A stretch of 64,000 nucleotides of DNA from Cercospora beticola (lineage: Eukaryota > Ascomycota > Dothideomycetes > Mycosphaerellales > Mycosphaerellaceae). Position numbers and translations under genes: made by a program. The notes below the pieces were generated by a model. It had not been told where the DNA came from. It did no database searches and saw only the letters and a list, made by a program, of their open reading frames with translations. Each line of letters begins with the position of its first letter. The stretch's first letter is position 1. The stretch is taken from the NCBI RefSeq assembly GCF_033473495.1, contig NC_088938.1:3472001-3536000 (forward strand), read 5' to 3'. Of the stretch, positions 23,667-33,931 are shown in pieces.

Positions 23667-24290
23667 TTGAGCCTGCCCACGAATTTGCAAAGTTCTGATC
23701 AATCGATCATCATGGCCCCTGCGGAGATCTGTAATCCGCCAGTCCCAATTATGGCTACAGTGTGGCACGCATTTGGGAACGCGGTAAAGAGAAAGCCTCA
23801 ATACAATGCCTACACGATGTGTTATCAGCCGGCGGATCATCTCCAAGAGCTTCGATGCGAACCACACGCGCCTCGAGCAGGCCACCTGAACTGGAACTTT
23901 GCTGATCTGGAGTATGCAACAGTGCGACTGGCTGCTGGCATGCTCGATCGAGGCGTCAAGCGAGGTTCCACCATTGTAACATTCTTACTCAATGGCATCG
24001 AGCGAGAGCTCTGCCTGTGGGTATCTGTCGCCCTGCAACTCACTCTCCTACCCTGTGATCCGGCATTGCTGCTCCCAGGTCGTGAGGAGCAGCTTGAGCA
24101 CTTTCTTACGTCCGTCACACCGGAAGTTATAGTATTGAGTAATGATCAGGCAGCAGCAGCGTGGGAAGAGCGGACCACAGAAGATGATTCGTTCAAGATA
24201 TGTCTGGAGCCCATTTCTCGACCAGGATGGCTCCACTTCTCTGCCCTACCACATCCGCAGCGCGAATATAACGAAGAGTGGAATATTATT
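23667..24290 (+). pseudogene. N-terminal fragment of an adenylate-forming (AMP-binding) enzyme
   Basis: The frame encodes the front third of an AMP-dependent synthetase/ligase-type protein: a FGNAVKRKPQYNAYT opening, then a DLEYATVRLAAGMLDRGVKRGSTI block (usual 'l...s..lA..L...GV.kGD.V') and a VALQLTLLPCDPALL block. The P-loop-like TSGTTGxPK core, the ATP-binding motifs and the whole C-terminal domain are absent. Family similarity stops near 24,290, where the - strand recombinase gene ends; beyond that the + frame is only the antisense of that gene. ATG 23712 (MAPAEICNPP) is a likely original start, ATG 23667 the upstream alternative. This is a broken gene, and no remainder of it is found elsewhere in the window. 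Confidence 0.7.
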
Positions 24291-26044
24291 GACCAGCAAG
24301 ATCCATGCTGCGGGGCTTGTAGACTGGCACACCGTGACTCGCCTCTAGATGGCCCCAGAAGTTGTCGGCATCAATGCGATCCGCGCAAAGCGGGTGTGGA
24401 CAGGTTATAGGCCATTTTGCTGACGTGAGATGGCACTGTGCCAGGTGGGAATAAAGTTTGTGCAGACTCTTGTACTGGAAAAACCTCTTCCTCGGTTTTA
24501 AGGTGTCATCACCCAAGCAAAACACACACTTCGATGCCAGTAGCGTAACTCCTCTCATGGTGCTGTGGCCGCAGTACAAGTCCTTGAGACCTTGAAGGTG
24601 CAGCGAACAATGATGGTCCCATTTAAGTGGGGTGTCAAAGTACCTTTGACACTGGTAGCAGTAGTGCATCTCGGGAAGGGTATCGGGCAGTGGGAGCAAG
24701 TGCAGCTGGAGCATATGCATCTTCAAGTCGGTTGAAGAGGTCGTTTCGTACTCACATAGATCCCAATGACAGCGCCCAGTTGCGGTGACAAGGTGATGCT
24801 GGATGTGCACTGCCAGAGATTCAATGTCAAGCCCATGCAACTTAGCGTTGCACCCTTGCCATTGACAAGAGAGATGCTGTTTGTCAAGTTGTGACTGTAA
24901 CCAAGTCAATGTCCTATGTTGCTGCTGGCGAAGGAAACAGCTAAGCAGGTGATTATTCTGGTGTACCCAGGAACGAGAAAGCCCCAATCCACAGGCAGTG
25001 CAGGAATCTGCAGCCGATACTGCTGTACCAGCGTATCGCCATGGCAGGTGGCCAGCCCGTAGAAGCTCAAGGATGGGATTTATCATCGCCTCTGAGCTAA
25101 ATCTTGGGCAGCTCTGTGTCCCTTGATAAAGCGCGCAGATCTCAGCTCGAGAGGTGTCCCATTGCAGACATGCGACACTTTGTTGACTGGGGCCAGGAGG
25201 TATCACATGTGGGATATTAAGGTAGGGTAGTAGGTCGTCCAAGGCCCGCAAGCTTTCGGCGCAAGGAGCCACTATCTGCGTCGTCAAACACTGTGATGTC
25301 GCCGACTGGAGAAGAGCTACAAGGTACTGTTGGTGGCCTCGTTTGCACTCGAAGCTCGATTGAAGTTCCCGTTTCGTCAATCTCTGCCGAAGAATGGAAA
25401 GATCAAGTCCCTTAGCGAGCCCGGAGCGCTCAACCAATTGTGTTACAAGGTGATCGAAACGCCGTGCTCGCAACGGAACAGGTTCGGTGGCACGATGTCC
25501 TCGGAGAAGTCCGCCTCGGAGAATGGGGATCTCGCCCATTCCCGAGACTACTGGAATACGTTGTATAGCGTGTCCTGGTAGGTGCCGTAAAGATGATATG
25601 TCTTCAATGGAGTGTATGTTTTGCAAAGCACCATCCTGGATTGCCAATGCAAATAGAGCTGCCAATGGACATGTGTCTCGCGGTTCGAGGTCCTCCAGCA
25701 GGGTCAGTGTGTTGCTATCGGACACATTAGTACGCGGAGATCCATTGTCAACTCAAGACTTGCCTCCCATCTGAGTTATCCGGAAGCTCAATGTCGATGC
25801 CTAAACGGCGACCATCGCCGTCTTTTATTGCTAGAAACTTGATATGCTTATAGAGCAGGCCATGGCTCCTGCTAGATCCCACCACCTCGCGTGGCCTAGC
25901 ACCTGTAGAGTAAAGAAGTTGGAACAGTAGGGTAAGCTGAATGCGCTCGCGTGGATGCTCATACTCGTATTCATCCAGCGACCAGAGGTAATGAATCAAG
26001 TGTCGGATCGCTGCGTAAGACTCTTCGGGCAGCATAGTGAAAGT
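24286..26044 (-). CDS. Truncated DUF3435-type tyrosine-recombinase paralogue with zinc fingers (copy 1)
   Basis: A short front exon contains TGARPREVV, the first catalytic Arg motif of DUF3435 tyrosine recombinases. The second exon holds the CPLAALFALAIQDGA block and then many Cys/His modules (for example MHYCYQCQRYF and CPHPLCADRIDADNFWGHL). The two join across a 49-nt GC-AG intron (25715-25763; donor GCAAGT, branch TACTAAT, acceptor TAG) in phase 2, the same position and phase as in the paralogue at 29,055-32,085. From ATG 26035 this gives about 566 aa. Missing compared with copy 2 are the N-terminal core-binding domain and the MGH...HYL segment with the catalytic Tyr; the box-II Tyr is also not conserved. 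Recombinase activity is therefore unlikely, yet 479 codons of the main exon remain open. DNA binding through the fingers remains possible. Confidence 0.75.
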
Positions 26045-26278
26045 CTACAATATCAAGACTCATGTCAGCTTGGAGAATGGCAGTCGTGCACAAGATACAC
26101 ATGTTGCTCCTTGAAACCCTTGGTCAGCATAGCACTAAATCTCGGAAACGGGGAAGTAGTTCGATTGCGGGCCAGAACGAAAGCTGGAAGCTGGAAGTGG
26201 TAACATCAGGAACCAGTCTCTCGTATACTCTGTGCTTTTCTAGGCCTCACTCAACCATAGTACTACTATAGCATCAGA

Positions 26279-26776
26279 ATGGATCGTTGCATAGATATGC
26301 CTGCTAACACTGAGCTCGAATTCCAGAATGCTATTCACAACGGTCAAAGTCTCTCTGGAGAGCTCGAAATATGGATGATCAAGGCGCATGGTGAAAAGGC
26401 GACCAACATTTGGCGGCAGTGCTACGCGGCCTGTCATCTACGAGACGTGAAATGTGAGCACGGTAGTGACCAGGGAGCGGAATCTTGTGCCGCTCGAAGA
26501 AAGGCGCAGCTGCTCGACGCTGCTGTGTACTGGCGAGCGAGTGGAGATGTCGAGAATCAACAGTCAAAAGACGGTCGCCCATATCGCCAATCAGGACAAT
26601 GGCCAGAGCAGGACCAGCAGTTTCTATTCAATTTGAGGCCAGAGTACATTACGGCTGCAAAGATACCGGATGATTTGAAGCAGAAGACGCCGGCTTCCCA
26701 CGCTTATTGGAAGCGAAGACTTCTTGCTGATAAGCTGCGTATGGCACAGATCGCGCAAGCGGAAGGGCCACCTTAG
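26279..26776 (+). CDS. Hypothetical protein, 165 aa
   Basis: An intact frame starting MDRCIDMPANTELEF. I do not recognise it. It is hydrophilic, without signal peptide or membrane segment, with a Cys/His-containing middle (RQCYAACHLRDVKCEH) and a charged C-terminus. It lies between the two recombinase paralogues, divergently oriented from copy 1 about 240 nt away, and could be cargo of the same mobile region or a chance frame. Confidence 0.4.
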   Translation: MDRCIDMPANTELEFQNAIHNGQSLSGELEIWMIKAHGEKATNIWRQCYAACHLRDVKCEHGSDQGAESCAARRKAQLLDAAVYWRASGDVENQQSKDGRPYRQSGQWPEQDQQFLFNLRPEYITAAKIPDDLKQKTPASHAYWKRRLLADKLRMAQIAQAEGPP

Positions 26777-27570
26777 TAATCGGATGGGCTGAGAGCCCTC
26801 TCATAGCTCATCTACTTCTGGAGTTCAGCTGCGTACGCGGATGATGCTTAGTGGAACAGTTCACAAGTGCCTCTAGTGGCAGTCGTCCGATTGGATTGTA
26901 GCACAACATGCACTCCGCAACAGCAATCCACATTTTGTATACATAGAACTACAAGAGCGCGATGTCAACAAACAAGCGATCCACGATGGATTCAACAGCT
27001 TCCTACATGTCAGCGGTACATTGCTAGATTGATGTAATAGCTTAGAATGCAAAAACATCTACGCGCAACTCCTCCGCTAGAACTCCATCCTTTTTTTTGA
27101 TTTCGAGTAGACCTCTCTTGCTTGCATTATAGATCTTTGGACACTTCTGTAGGGGGTTCTCCTCCAAACTTCTGTTTTAGAAGCTCAAGAATATCTTCGA
27201 CAGTATAGCCGGATACAGTAGATTGTTCGATTTTGTCAACACTTTGTAGCGTACACAATCCAACTCATCGCACTGATTATTAGCCCCGAGAAAGTGGCCC
27301 GAAACGAGCGGCGACTGGCCTTAGTCATGCCGTATGGCTCAAACCTCGAGCTTAGAGCTAACCCCGTAGTGCTATGTGGTACAAACAGTTGTTCTTGGCA
27401 AGACATTAGTGAATTTCAGGATCTCGCTTCTAGTGCTTTTCCCGGACGGCCCATGTCTACTAAAAGGTTTCGGAAATTAGGAGCGAGCAGTTCAAATACG
27501 AAGCTACCTACCATTTCACTTAGCTAGGCTTTATCTTATCCACTGGAGACGAAGCTGAACATATACCAAA
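26777..27570. other. Intergenic, nothing recognised
   Basis: No frame with recognisable content; a T-rich run at about 27,090-27,100. Confidence 0.5.
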
Positions 27571-27969
27571 ATGGAGTATCTTAATCGTGCCGGCCCGACC
27601 ACGACCGGAGCTCCTGAACCTGTCGATCAAGCTGAATTTACTCTCTATGCGGAATGCATTTACGATTGCTCCGGACGAGACGAGCAAATAATTGCCGATC
27701 TGTACGACCATGTACGCAAAAAGCTTATAAAGAAAGCGAGACATCTAGCACCCTTAGACAGCCTAGATACTCACTGGGTGGTGCTAAAAGATCAACAACG
27801 CAAATTCATCGCTTCTTTGACATTTCCCGATCAACGCAGGGCATGGTGGGCAATGACATATATGAAGTATATGGGACTGAATCAAGTGTGTTGCGATAAG
27901 CATGGAGCCCGCTACGCAAAGGAAGGATTGCAGAGCATTCCTGCGAAACTCCAAGACAGGCAAAATTAG
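27571..27969 (+). CDS. Hypothetical protein, 132 aa
   Basis: The frame starts MEYLNRAGPTTTG, is soluble and mildly basic, with a RRAWWAMTYMKYMGL stretch. No known family is recognised. It lies in the interval between the two recombinase paralogues. Confidence 0.4.
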   Translation: MEYLNRAGPTTTGAPEPVDQAEFTLYAECIYDCSGRDEQIIADLYDHVRKKLIKKARHLAPLDSLDTHWVVLKDQQRKFIASLTFPDQRRAWWAMTYMKYMGLNQVCCDKHGARYAKEGLQSIPAKLQDRQN

Positions 27970-28152
27970 GCAAGGGATTCGAGTGCTGTAGGAAGCAATT
28001 TACTATGTAGCCACTGTACTTTGATGAACATTATGAATACGCTGCCTTACATCGGTAGCTGTTCGCTCATTTAATTTTCAACCCATAGCACCTGCACGAA
28101 GGTTTAACATAAACACAAATTCGGCTTCAAGTCTGCATCCCGAAAGACATAT

Positions 28153-28608
28153 CTAATGCACAACCGCAAAGCCACATCTCGGACAGTTCCTCCGCCCCGG
28201 TGCTTCGCCCAAGACCTGCAGCTCCTCCTCCTTTTCGATACGTGTCAGAAGCTCGACGCACTGACTGTGGTGTGTGGAATCGTAATCGCGGGAAGCGTGT
28301 CGTTTTTTGTTTTCATAAGCTGCGATCTGATTCTCGCAGGTGCTACGAGCATTCCAGAACGAGTTCACACACACGTGACTAATTGCTACGTCGCCGATGT
28401 CTAGAATCAGATTCGCTACCTTGTATCTCTCGTCACGGATCGCTTGTACTAAGGCTTCTGCTTTGTCTTGGCAGCTGAATATTTTTGTGGTACTGTGTAG
28501 CGCCTGGACCTGTTCGAGATATGATTGAGACTCGTTACGCCTTCGTCCAAGTTTTGTATCAGCTCCAGCCGCAACGTAGCGAGTAACGTCAAACCCGAGG
28601 AGCATCAT
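28153..28608 (-). CDS. Hypothetical protein, 151 aa, with C-terminal Cys pair
   Basis: The frame begins MMLLGFDVTRYVAAGADTK, is largely helical and charged, and ends with NCPRCGFAVVH, a CxxC pair resembling half a zinc ribbon. No family is recognised. It is in the same direction as the recombinase genes, downstream of copy 2. Confidence 0.4.
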   Translation of the reverse strand: MMLLGFDVTRYVAAGADTKLGRRRNESQSYLEQVQALHSTTKIFSCQDKAEALVQAIRDERYKVANLILDIGDVAISHVCVNSFWNARSTCENQIAAYENKKRHASRDYDSTHHSQCVELLTRIEKEEELQVLGEAPGRRNCPRCGFAVVH

Positions 28609-29054
28609 TGCGCACGTTCGACAGGCTAATGGACATGAAGTCCTCCGGTGATTTAATGCTGGAGATTGCTAATAGTTCTGCGTTGACCGAGGTGTAGGCG
28701 CTGCTAGCCACGCGAAAAAAGTACATATACCTTCTGACTGACCAGTTCCGGTAATTGATCCACTGGCAAATACCGTTTCCGTACTACTTGGAATTCTGCG
28801 ACCTGTTCAGCTCAAAGCACTCCGAGTCCGGTCGCCAGCGTAGGACCGGGCTGATCCCGAACATCGAGACTTGGTGAACGTGAATCAGTCTTGGTTCAAT
28901 TGACACTAGTGGAAGACAATTAAAGTAGGTACATAAAGTAGAGGAGAACAACTTCACGGCAATGATCCACGTGGTACAAACACGGTGAAGCTAATGTATT
29001 GACCCGTTAACCCATGAATGCATTGCTCCATCTGTAGATCTAATTTCGACCTAG
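28609..29054. other. Intergenic, nothing recognised
   Basis: Region 3' of the intact recombinase gene, without recognisable features. Confidence 0.5.
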
Positions 29055-32000
29055 CTAGTAGACTCCCGACCAGATGGCGTGTCGGTCCTCTGCAACGCAT
29101 GGCCGCTTCTTTTGACGTCTAACCCTTTGAGTGCTATGGCCTTTGACGCGTGATGACTTTTTGTCGACGGGGTCTTGAGACAATTCCTGCGTTGCAGCCA
29201 ATAAGTGGTTCCTGTGACGTTGCATCGCGGTGCGAGGTAAAGCCGTGCGGGCAGATGGCTCGACCGGTGTCGCTTCTTGCGTGAGATCGATGGTTTCTGT
29301 CCACGTATCTACTGTAGAGCGCTCAAGATCAACCATCCTCTCATCGTTTCTTATATCGTGTTCCAAGCTCGATGTCGTAATTTGGCCGGCAGGCGCACAA
29401 GCACCGCCGGTGAGCATTGCTTGAGTGAGATCAAGATCGATCCTGCTTGGATCTCCACTAACATCACACTCCGGCAATGTCGTGATTGAATCGACAGACG
29501 CACAAGTATCGCTGAGGAGTGATGTTACTGCCAGCAACCGCTCGTATGCCTTTGTATCCTTCTTTGGTCCTTCGATGCCATGCTTTGCGTGAAAGTGGTC
29601 CCAGAACAGCTCAGCAGAAGTGATCTGATATTCGCAGAGAGGATGCGGGCAAGTGAAGGTACATGTGGTGATATTGCCCAGATGGTCGATCAGATGATTA
29701 TAGAAATGTGCTCCGAGTCGGTGGGGCGATGCTCTTTGAGCTGGCGGCAGGGAAACAGCTCCTAGGCAGAATGGACAGCGGCAAGCCACGAGGATCACAT
29801 TTCTCCTGAGGATCTGGCCACAGAACATGCTTGGATCTTCAACATGTTTGCGATTGTGCTCGTCCCACTCCAGTGCCGAGGGAAAGTAAGTTCGGCAATC
29901 GTAACAATAGTGCAACGCTGGTAGCGTGTCGGGGAGCGGCAGGGAATGATGGTGTAGGATGTGGAGGCGGAGCTCGGCAGCCGAACTAGGGGTTGAGAGA
30001 CAGTCCGGCCACAGACACCAAGTGGCGTGTTTTCCGAGGCGTTTCGACTTCTGCTGCCGGAGGCGTTTCGACTCGTGTTTCCTGAGATGCATCGCAATGT
30101 GTTTGGCGATAGATGGAAGAGCTAGCCTCGCGAGATCCCGGCTACATCTCGGCAAAGGACAGACAGCATGAAGCTTCTCGATCCGTCGGGACAATCTCAA
30201 AGTTAGCTCTTCGCTGCGCCTACGCATGTAACAACAGAGCAAGTGGTAATTGAACATAGCAGTGTCTCGCTCCCTGAACTGTCTGTTAGCAAGACGATGA
30301 GTGTACTAATGTTCGGGTTCCATACCTTGACTGGACGATTCCGCACTCACAACCGCCATCTGAGCCAAGGACTGTTTCCGGGTACCTCCATGTACTAGAG
30401 TCGGTGCCAGCGATGGATGTAAGGGGCTCTAGCATGTCTTCCAGCTGCAACCCTTGCTCCGGCTTGCGCTTGTAAAACATCTGGATGATTCTGCTCCGGT
30501 CCGTGTCCCACTGAAGGTATCTGTCGAACACAGCGCTTGGAACAGGACGGCCGCGCGAGACTTCCTGTGCTGCCAGGACATACTCCTTGTCGTGAAGCTC
30601 TGGCCGCGCGACGGCCGTTGCAAATGCTGAAGGCGAGTCAAAGTACTGTTTCCTCTCGTCACGGTGGGCTTGGAGACCTGCCCGCTGATTGTGACGTCCC
30701 GTGTCAGTCAAGGAAGCACCTGCTGGCTCAGGAGCATTCACATCGACACTTGAGGCCATTGAAGCCACACGGTCCAGCACATCTTGCTCCATAGGTCGAC
30801 CCAGGACCATAGACTGCCCATCGATGGTGGAGAACTTATTAAGATAATGCTGGAACGTTTGCGAGTTAGCGTGTCCCATCCTCTGTTGACGTCTAGCGGC
30901 TGACACGGCCCCTGGTACTATTAGCTATCGCTTAATTGACACCGTGATGTTACATACTGTCAAGCAAACCGCCATGACCCCTCCAGATGGTGTACGGTGT
31001 AAAACGTTCGCGATGACCAGCTCGGTGCCCCAGTGCTTCCATTACAGGGCCGAGCTCCTTGCAGGTGGCAATTTTCTCTTGCGAGGTGGCTTTGCCACGT
31101 CCTTCTAGGCGGCGCAGTACTGGAACTTTCTTCATGCTCTCTCGGACGCGGAGACGTTGAAATACATCCGGCGGTGGGGTGGCAATGTTCCTGATATCGG
31201 CGGCGCTGTGGACATCCTCGAAAGCGCCATCCGCAAGTGCTAGCGCGAACAACTGTGCGACTGGGCACAGTTCCGGCCGTTCAAATTCCTGGAGCAACGC
31301 CATGCTGGTGCTAGACTGCGAGTTAGAGTAGCATGGCGCAAGGCTTACGGAAACACCTACTCTTTGACGCGCAAGCCGCGGACCCCCTTACGGTTCCGCA
31401 GCTGCACTTCGATCGCGAAACGACGTCGGCCTTCGTGAAGCAAAACCATGACGTCCAAGTCGCCGTAGAACACACCCTCGTTGCCCCCTGAATGAGACGA
31501 AGATTCGATAAACTCCCCGGGACGGATGCCGAAGTAGAGGAGCAGAGTGATCGAGAACGAAAGTTGCAGTCGCATGCGTGGATGATCGAACTCGTGTTCG
31601 TCGAGCGCCCACAGGAAGTATAGGATGTCGATGACGACCGCGGGCGTTGCTACTGGCCTCGGCATAGCCTCCCGGGAAGCTCCTCTCTGCGCGAGTCCTC
31701 CGTTCACGTAGTTGCGCAGGTTTTCAGAAGTCCTTAGCGAAATTGGGGTTCCACCATGTCTATCGCGGAAGAGCCTTCTCAGCTGAATGAGATACTTCTT
31801 GAACGTCTGGACCGTAAGCTTTCCGCCCAGCTTTCCCTTCCTCTTAAGCAAGCACCATAGGAAGAAGGCCTGTAGTTGAGCCTCGCCCGGAATAGATGAC
31901 CAGGCATCTTCGGTCGCGGATGGGTTGCAGCAGTCCTTGTAGTAGTCCTCCCACGCGCGTCGCACCACTCCAAGGGTATTCTTGTATGCTTGAGAGTCCC

Positions 32001-32085
32001 GCGCCTCCGAGGGGATCGTGTAGTCTGGACACTTGTTTGCCTGGAGACTACGGATCTCCGCCAGCAGTTCTGCGTCGTCAGCCAT
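29055..32085 (-). CDS. Intact DUF3435-type tyrosine recombinase with C-terminal zinc-finger array (copy 2)
   Basis: Four exons are inferred: complement(join(29055..30282,30326..30911,30958..31310,31361..32085)), about 963 aa. Introns are 50 nt (GTAGGT...TAG), 46 nt (GTATGT...CAG) and 43 nt (GTATGG...CAG; this last acceptor is the least certain). Residues 60-140 look like the helical core-binding domain. Visible catalytic candidates are Arg188 (FGIRPGE), Tyr348 and Arg352 (PYTIWRGHG), His373 (RMGHANSQTF) and Tyr382 (QHYLN), followed by the family's VLGRP phrase. From about residue 560 several C2H2/CxxC modules follow (LHYCYDCRTYF, CRCPFCLG, CPHPLCEYQITSAELFWDHF), then a disordered basic tail. 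DUF3435 proteins include the 'captain' recombinases that move Starship giant elements. Whether this one is a captain or a relative is not shown by the sequence alone. Confidence 0.82.
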
Positions 32086-32466
32086 AGTTGTTCACTATGC
32101 TCGTGTGTAAAGTCGTGAGGAACCCATTACTGCCGCGAGCCCCGGCCAGGCGGCCTTCTTGTGGCGGTCTGCCCACGACGTCGCTAGAGTTATGCATAGT
32201 ATGCACAATGCTCCTGGAGAACGCGGATTCCAAGACGCTGGAAACAGGATCAAGAAATCCAAAAAGATGTTCGGATACCCGGTTATCGAATCCTAATAAT
32301 GGGATAGCGCTCGGTTACGGATCCTGGAAGGGGGCACGACGGCCGACCAAAAAGATGATTTGCATCGTCCGTGAATCGCTGGATCGGTATTAGTGGTACA
32401 TCAAGATTGACTCACTCAGCCAATACTTACAACACGGGGCCCGTCGACGCTGCAGCATTAGCGCCG

Positions 32467-32495
32467 AAAAGTTGGCGATTCTGTCTGGCAACGAC
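32467..32495. repeat. 29-bp direct repeat, copy 1
   Basis: Matches 32634-32662 with one mismatch; the shared core is AAAAGTTGGCGA followed by TCTGTCTGGCAACGAC. It is about 380 bp upstream of the intact recombinase start. Confidence 0.9.
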
Positions 32496-32633
32496 GGATT
32501 TTACCACTAAACCAACGATGCTTGATGGTGACCGAAGTTGTAGACAATATATGTTCCCTCAACGCGGCTTGCAGCCAAGACTAGTTCGTAACCAATCAAA
32601 AGAGCCGGCTCCAGACTCAGTGGACCAATGAGA

Positions 32634-32662
32634 AAAAGTTGGCGAATCTGTCTGGCAACGAC
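32634..32662. repeat. 29-bp direct repeat, copy 2
   Basis: Same orientation as copy 1, with the starts 167 bp apart. Similar TTACC-AAACCA bases follow both copies. Confidence 0.9.
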
Positions 32663-33931
32663 AGCCTTACCGAAAAACCACTACATCGCAGCACGAGCGG
32701 AAGCACCGCGCCCCGACGAAGCGATGCCATATTCAGTACTGTACACCGACGGTCAAAGGGACGATACAATTCCATACTTACTGTGTACTTTAAGACAGCA
32801 ACCCTTGGATAACAATCGATTTCCAGACACGTCATGTCGAAAATCTCTTTTCTGTTAGACCCGGGCGAATTTCTTAAAGATGGGTTTGCTCGCATGCCTT
32901 ACGCAGCTCACCGCGTCAATGGAGCTCATTGACTCTTCTTTCCTTGGTCGCCGACGACGAATCTTGCTCTTTTGGAATGCCCGGACATGGAGCGCCACAT
33001 CCTTGTCTATGGAGTGGAGAAATTTCCGGCAACCGGGCTGCTGGAACGTTATCAAAGACTACTGTAACATTACCAAAGACTGCTTAAAGCTTGCCTCAGA
33101 CTGCTAATCATGTTTGACTGGAAGTCGTAGGCATCGATCCCTACAGTCTGTCACTTGCAGTCTGGGAAACCCAAGCGGGACAAACACCTGGCAAAGTGCC
33201 CTGCAAACTCAGTTTGGAGCTCCGCTTATTAATGCATTTGACAGACCGTAGCATGCAGTATGATTGCTCGATCGCGCAGACTTGCTCTGACATGGGTTGA
33301 ATGACTGCACGAGAGCTCGATGTGCTTGATCTCTTCAAAGGCGTTCGATCAGCAAATCAAGGACACTGAACACCCCGGCATAGCTTCGATACTGAGCTCG
33401 ACAGAGCTTGTTTCCCTATCTTGGTGCAATGTGCAACAGGTGAACACCTCTCCGTCATTCTTATGGTATGCAATACCAGCACATTGCCGAAAGCATGTTT
33501 TGCTATGCGATAGAACCCCAGTACTTGCAGCCGCAGGCCCGCAGCCGGGGTTGGACACTGACTTCTAGACGATCATTAGGTATTGCGTCTAACTTAGAGT
33601 CTCTCCGATGCGACCCAGTTGGTGAACACAATGCTTAAGCACATCAGAAGTCGCTAATTGGTCGGCCTTCGACCAAGATCAACTTATGATAGCCCTTCAA
33701 GGGGCCAAGCTTGACCCCAGCTGCGATTGCATGGCCGCAGTATTGGGGCTGCATGCCCACAGCAGCACAGTCAGCGGAGTATAACTGCTGCTCTGATGCA
33801 CTGAAGGCTTTTCACGGTATTGTTGAAGCTTTCTCGTTCTCCAAGGGACGTTTGACATCACTGGAATCTTTGCATACATGGGCCTTTGCATGGTCGACTC
33901 ATCGGCTCCAGACTACGGACAGCGCGCAGAC

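Larger units (their letters stand above)
32086..33931. other. Long upstream region of the recombinase gene
   Basis: No gene is recognised in 1.85 kb. It holds the two 29-bp direct repeats and presumably the promoters of the recombinase (leftwards) and the dehydrogenase (rightwards). Confidence 0.5.

Noticed and set aside
24290..24410. C-terminal continuation of the AMP-binding protein
   Set aside because: These codons are the antisense of the recombinase stop region and carry no family similarity.
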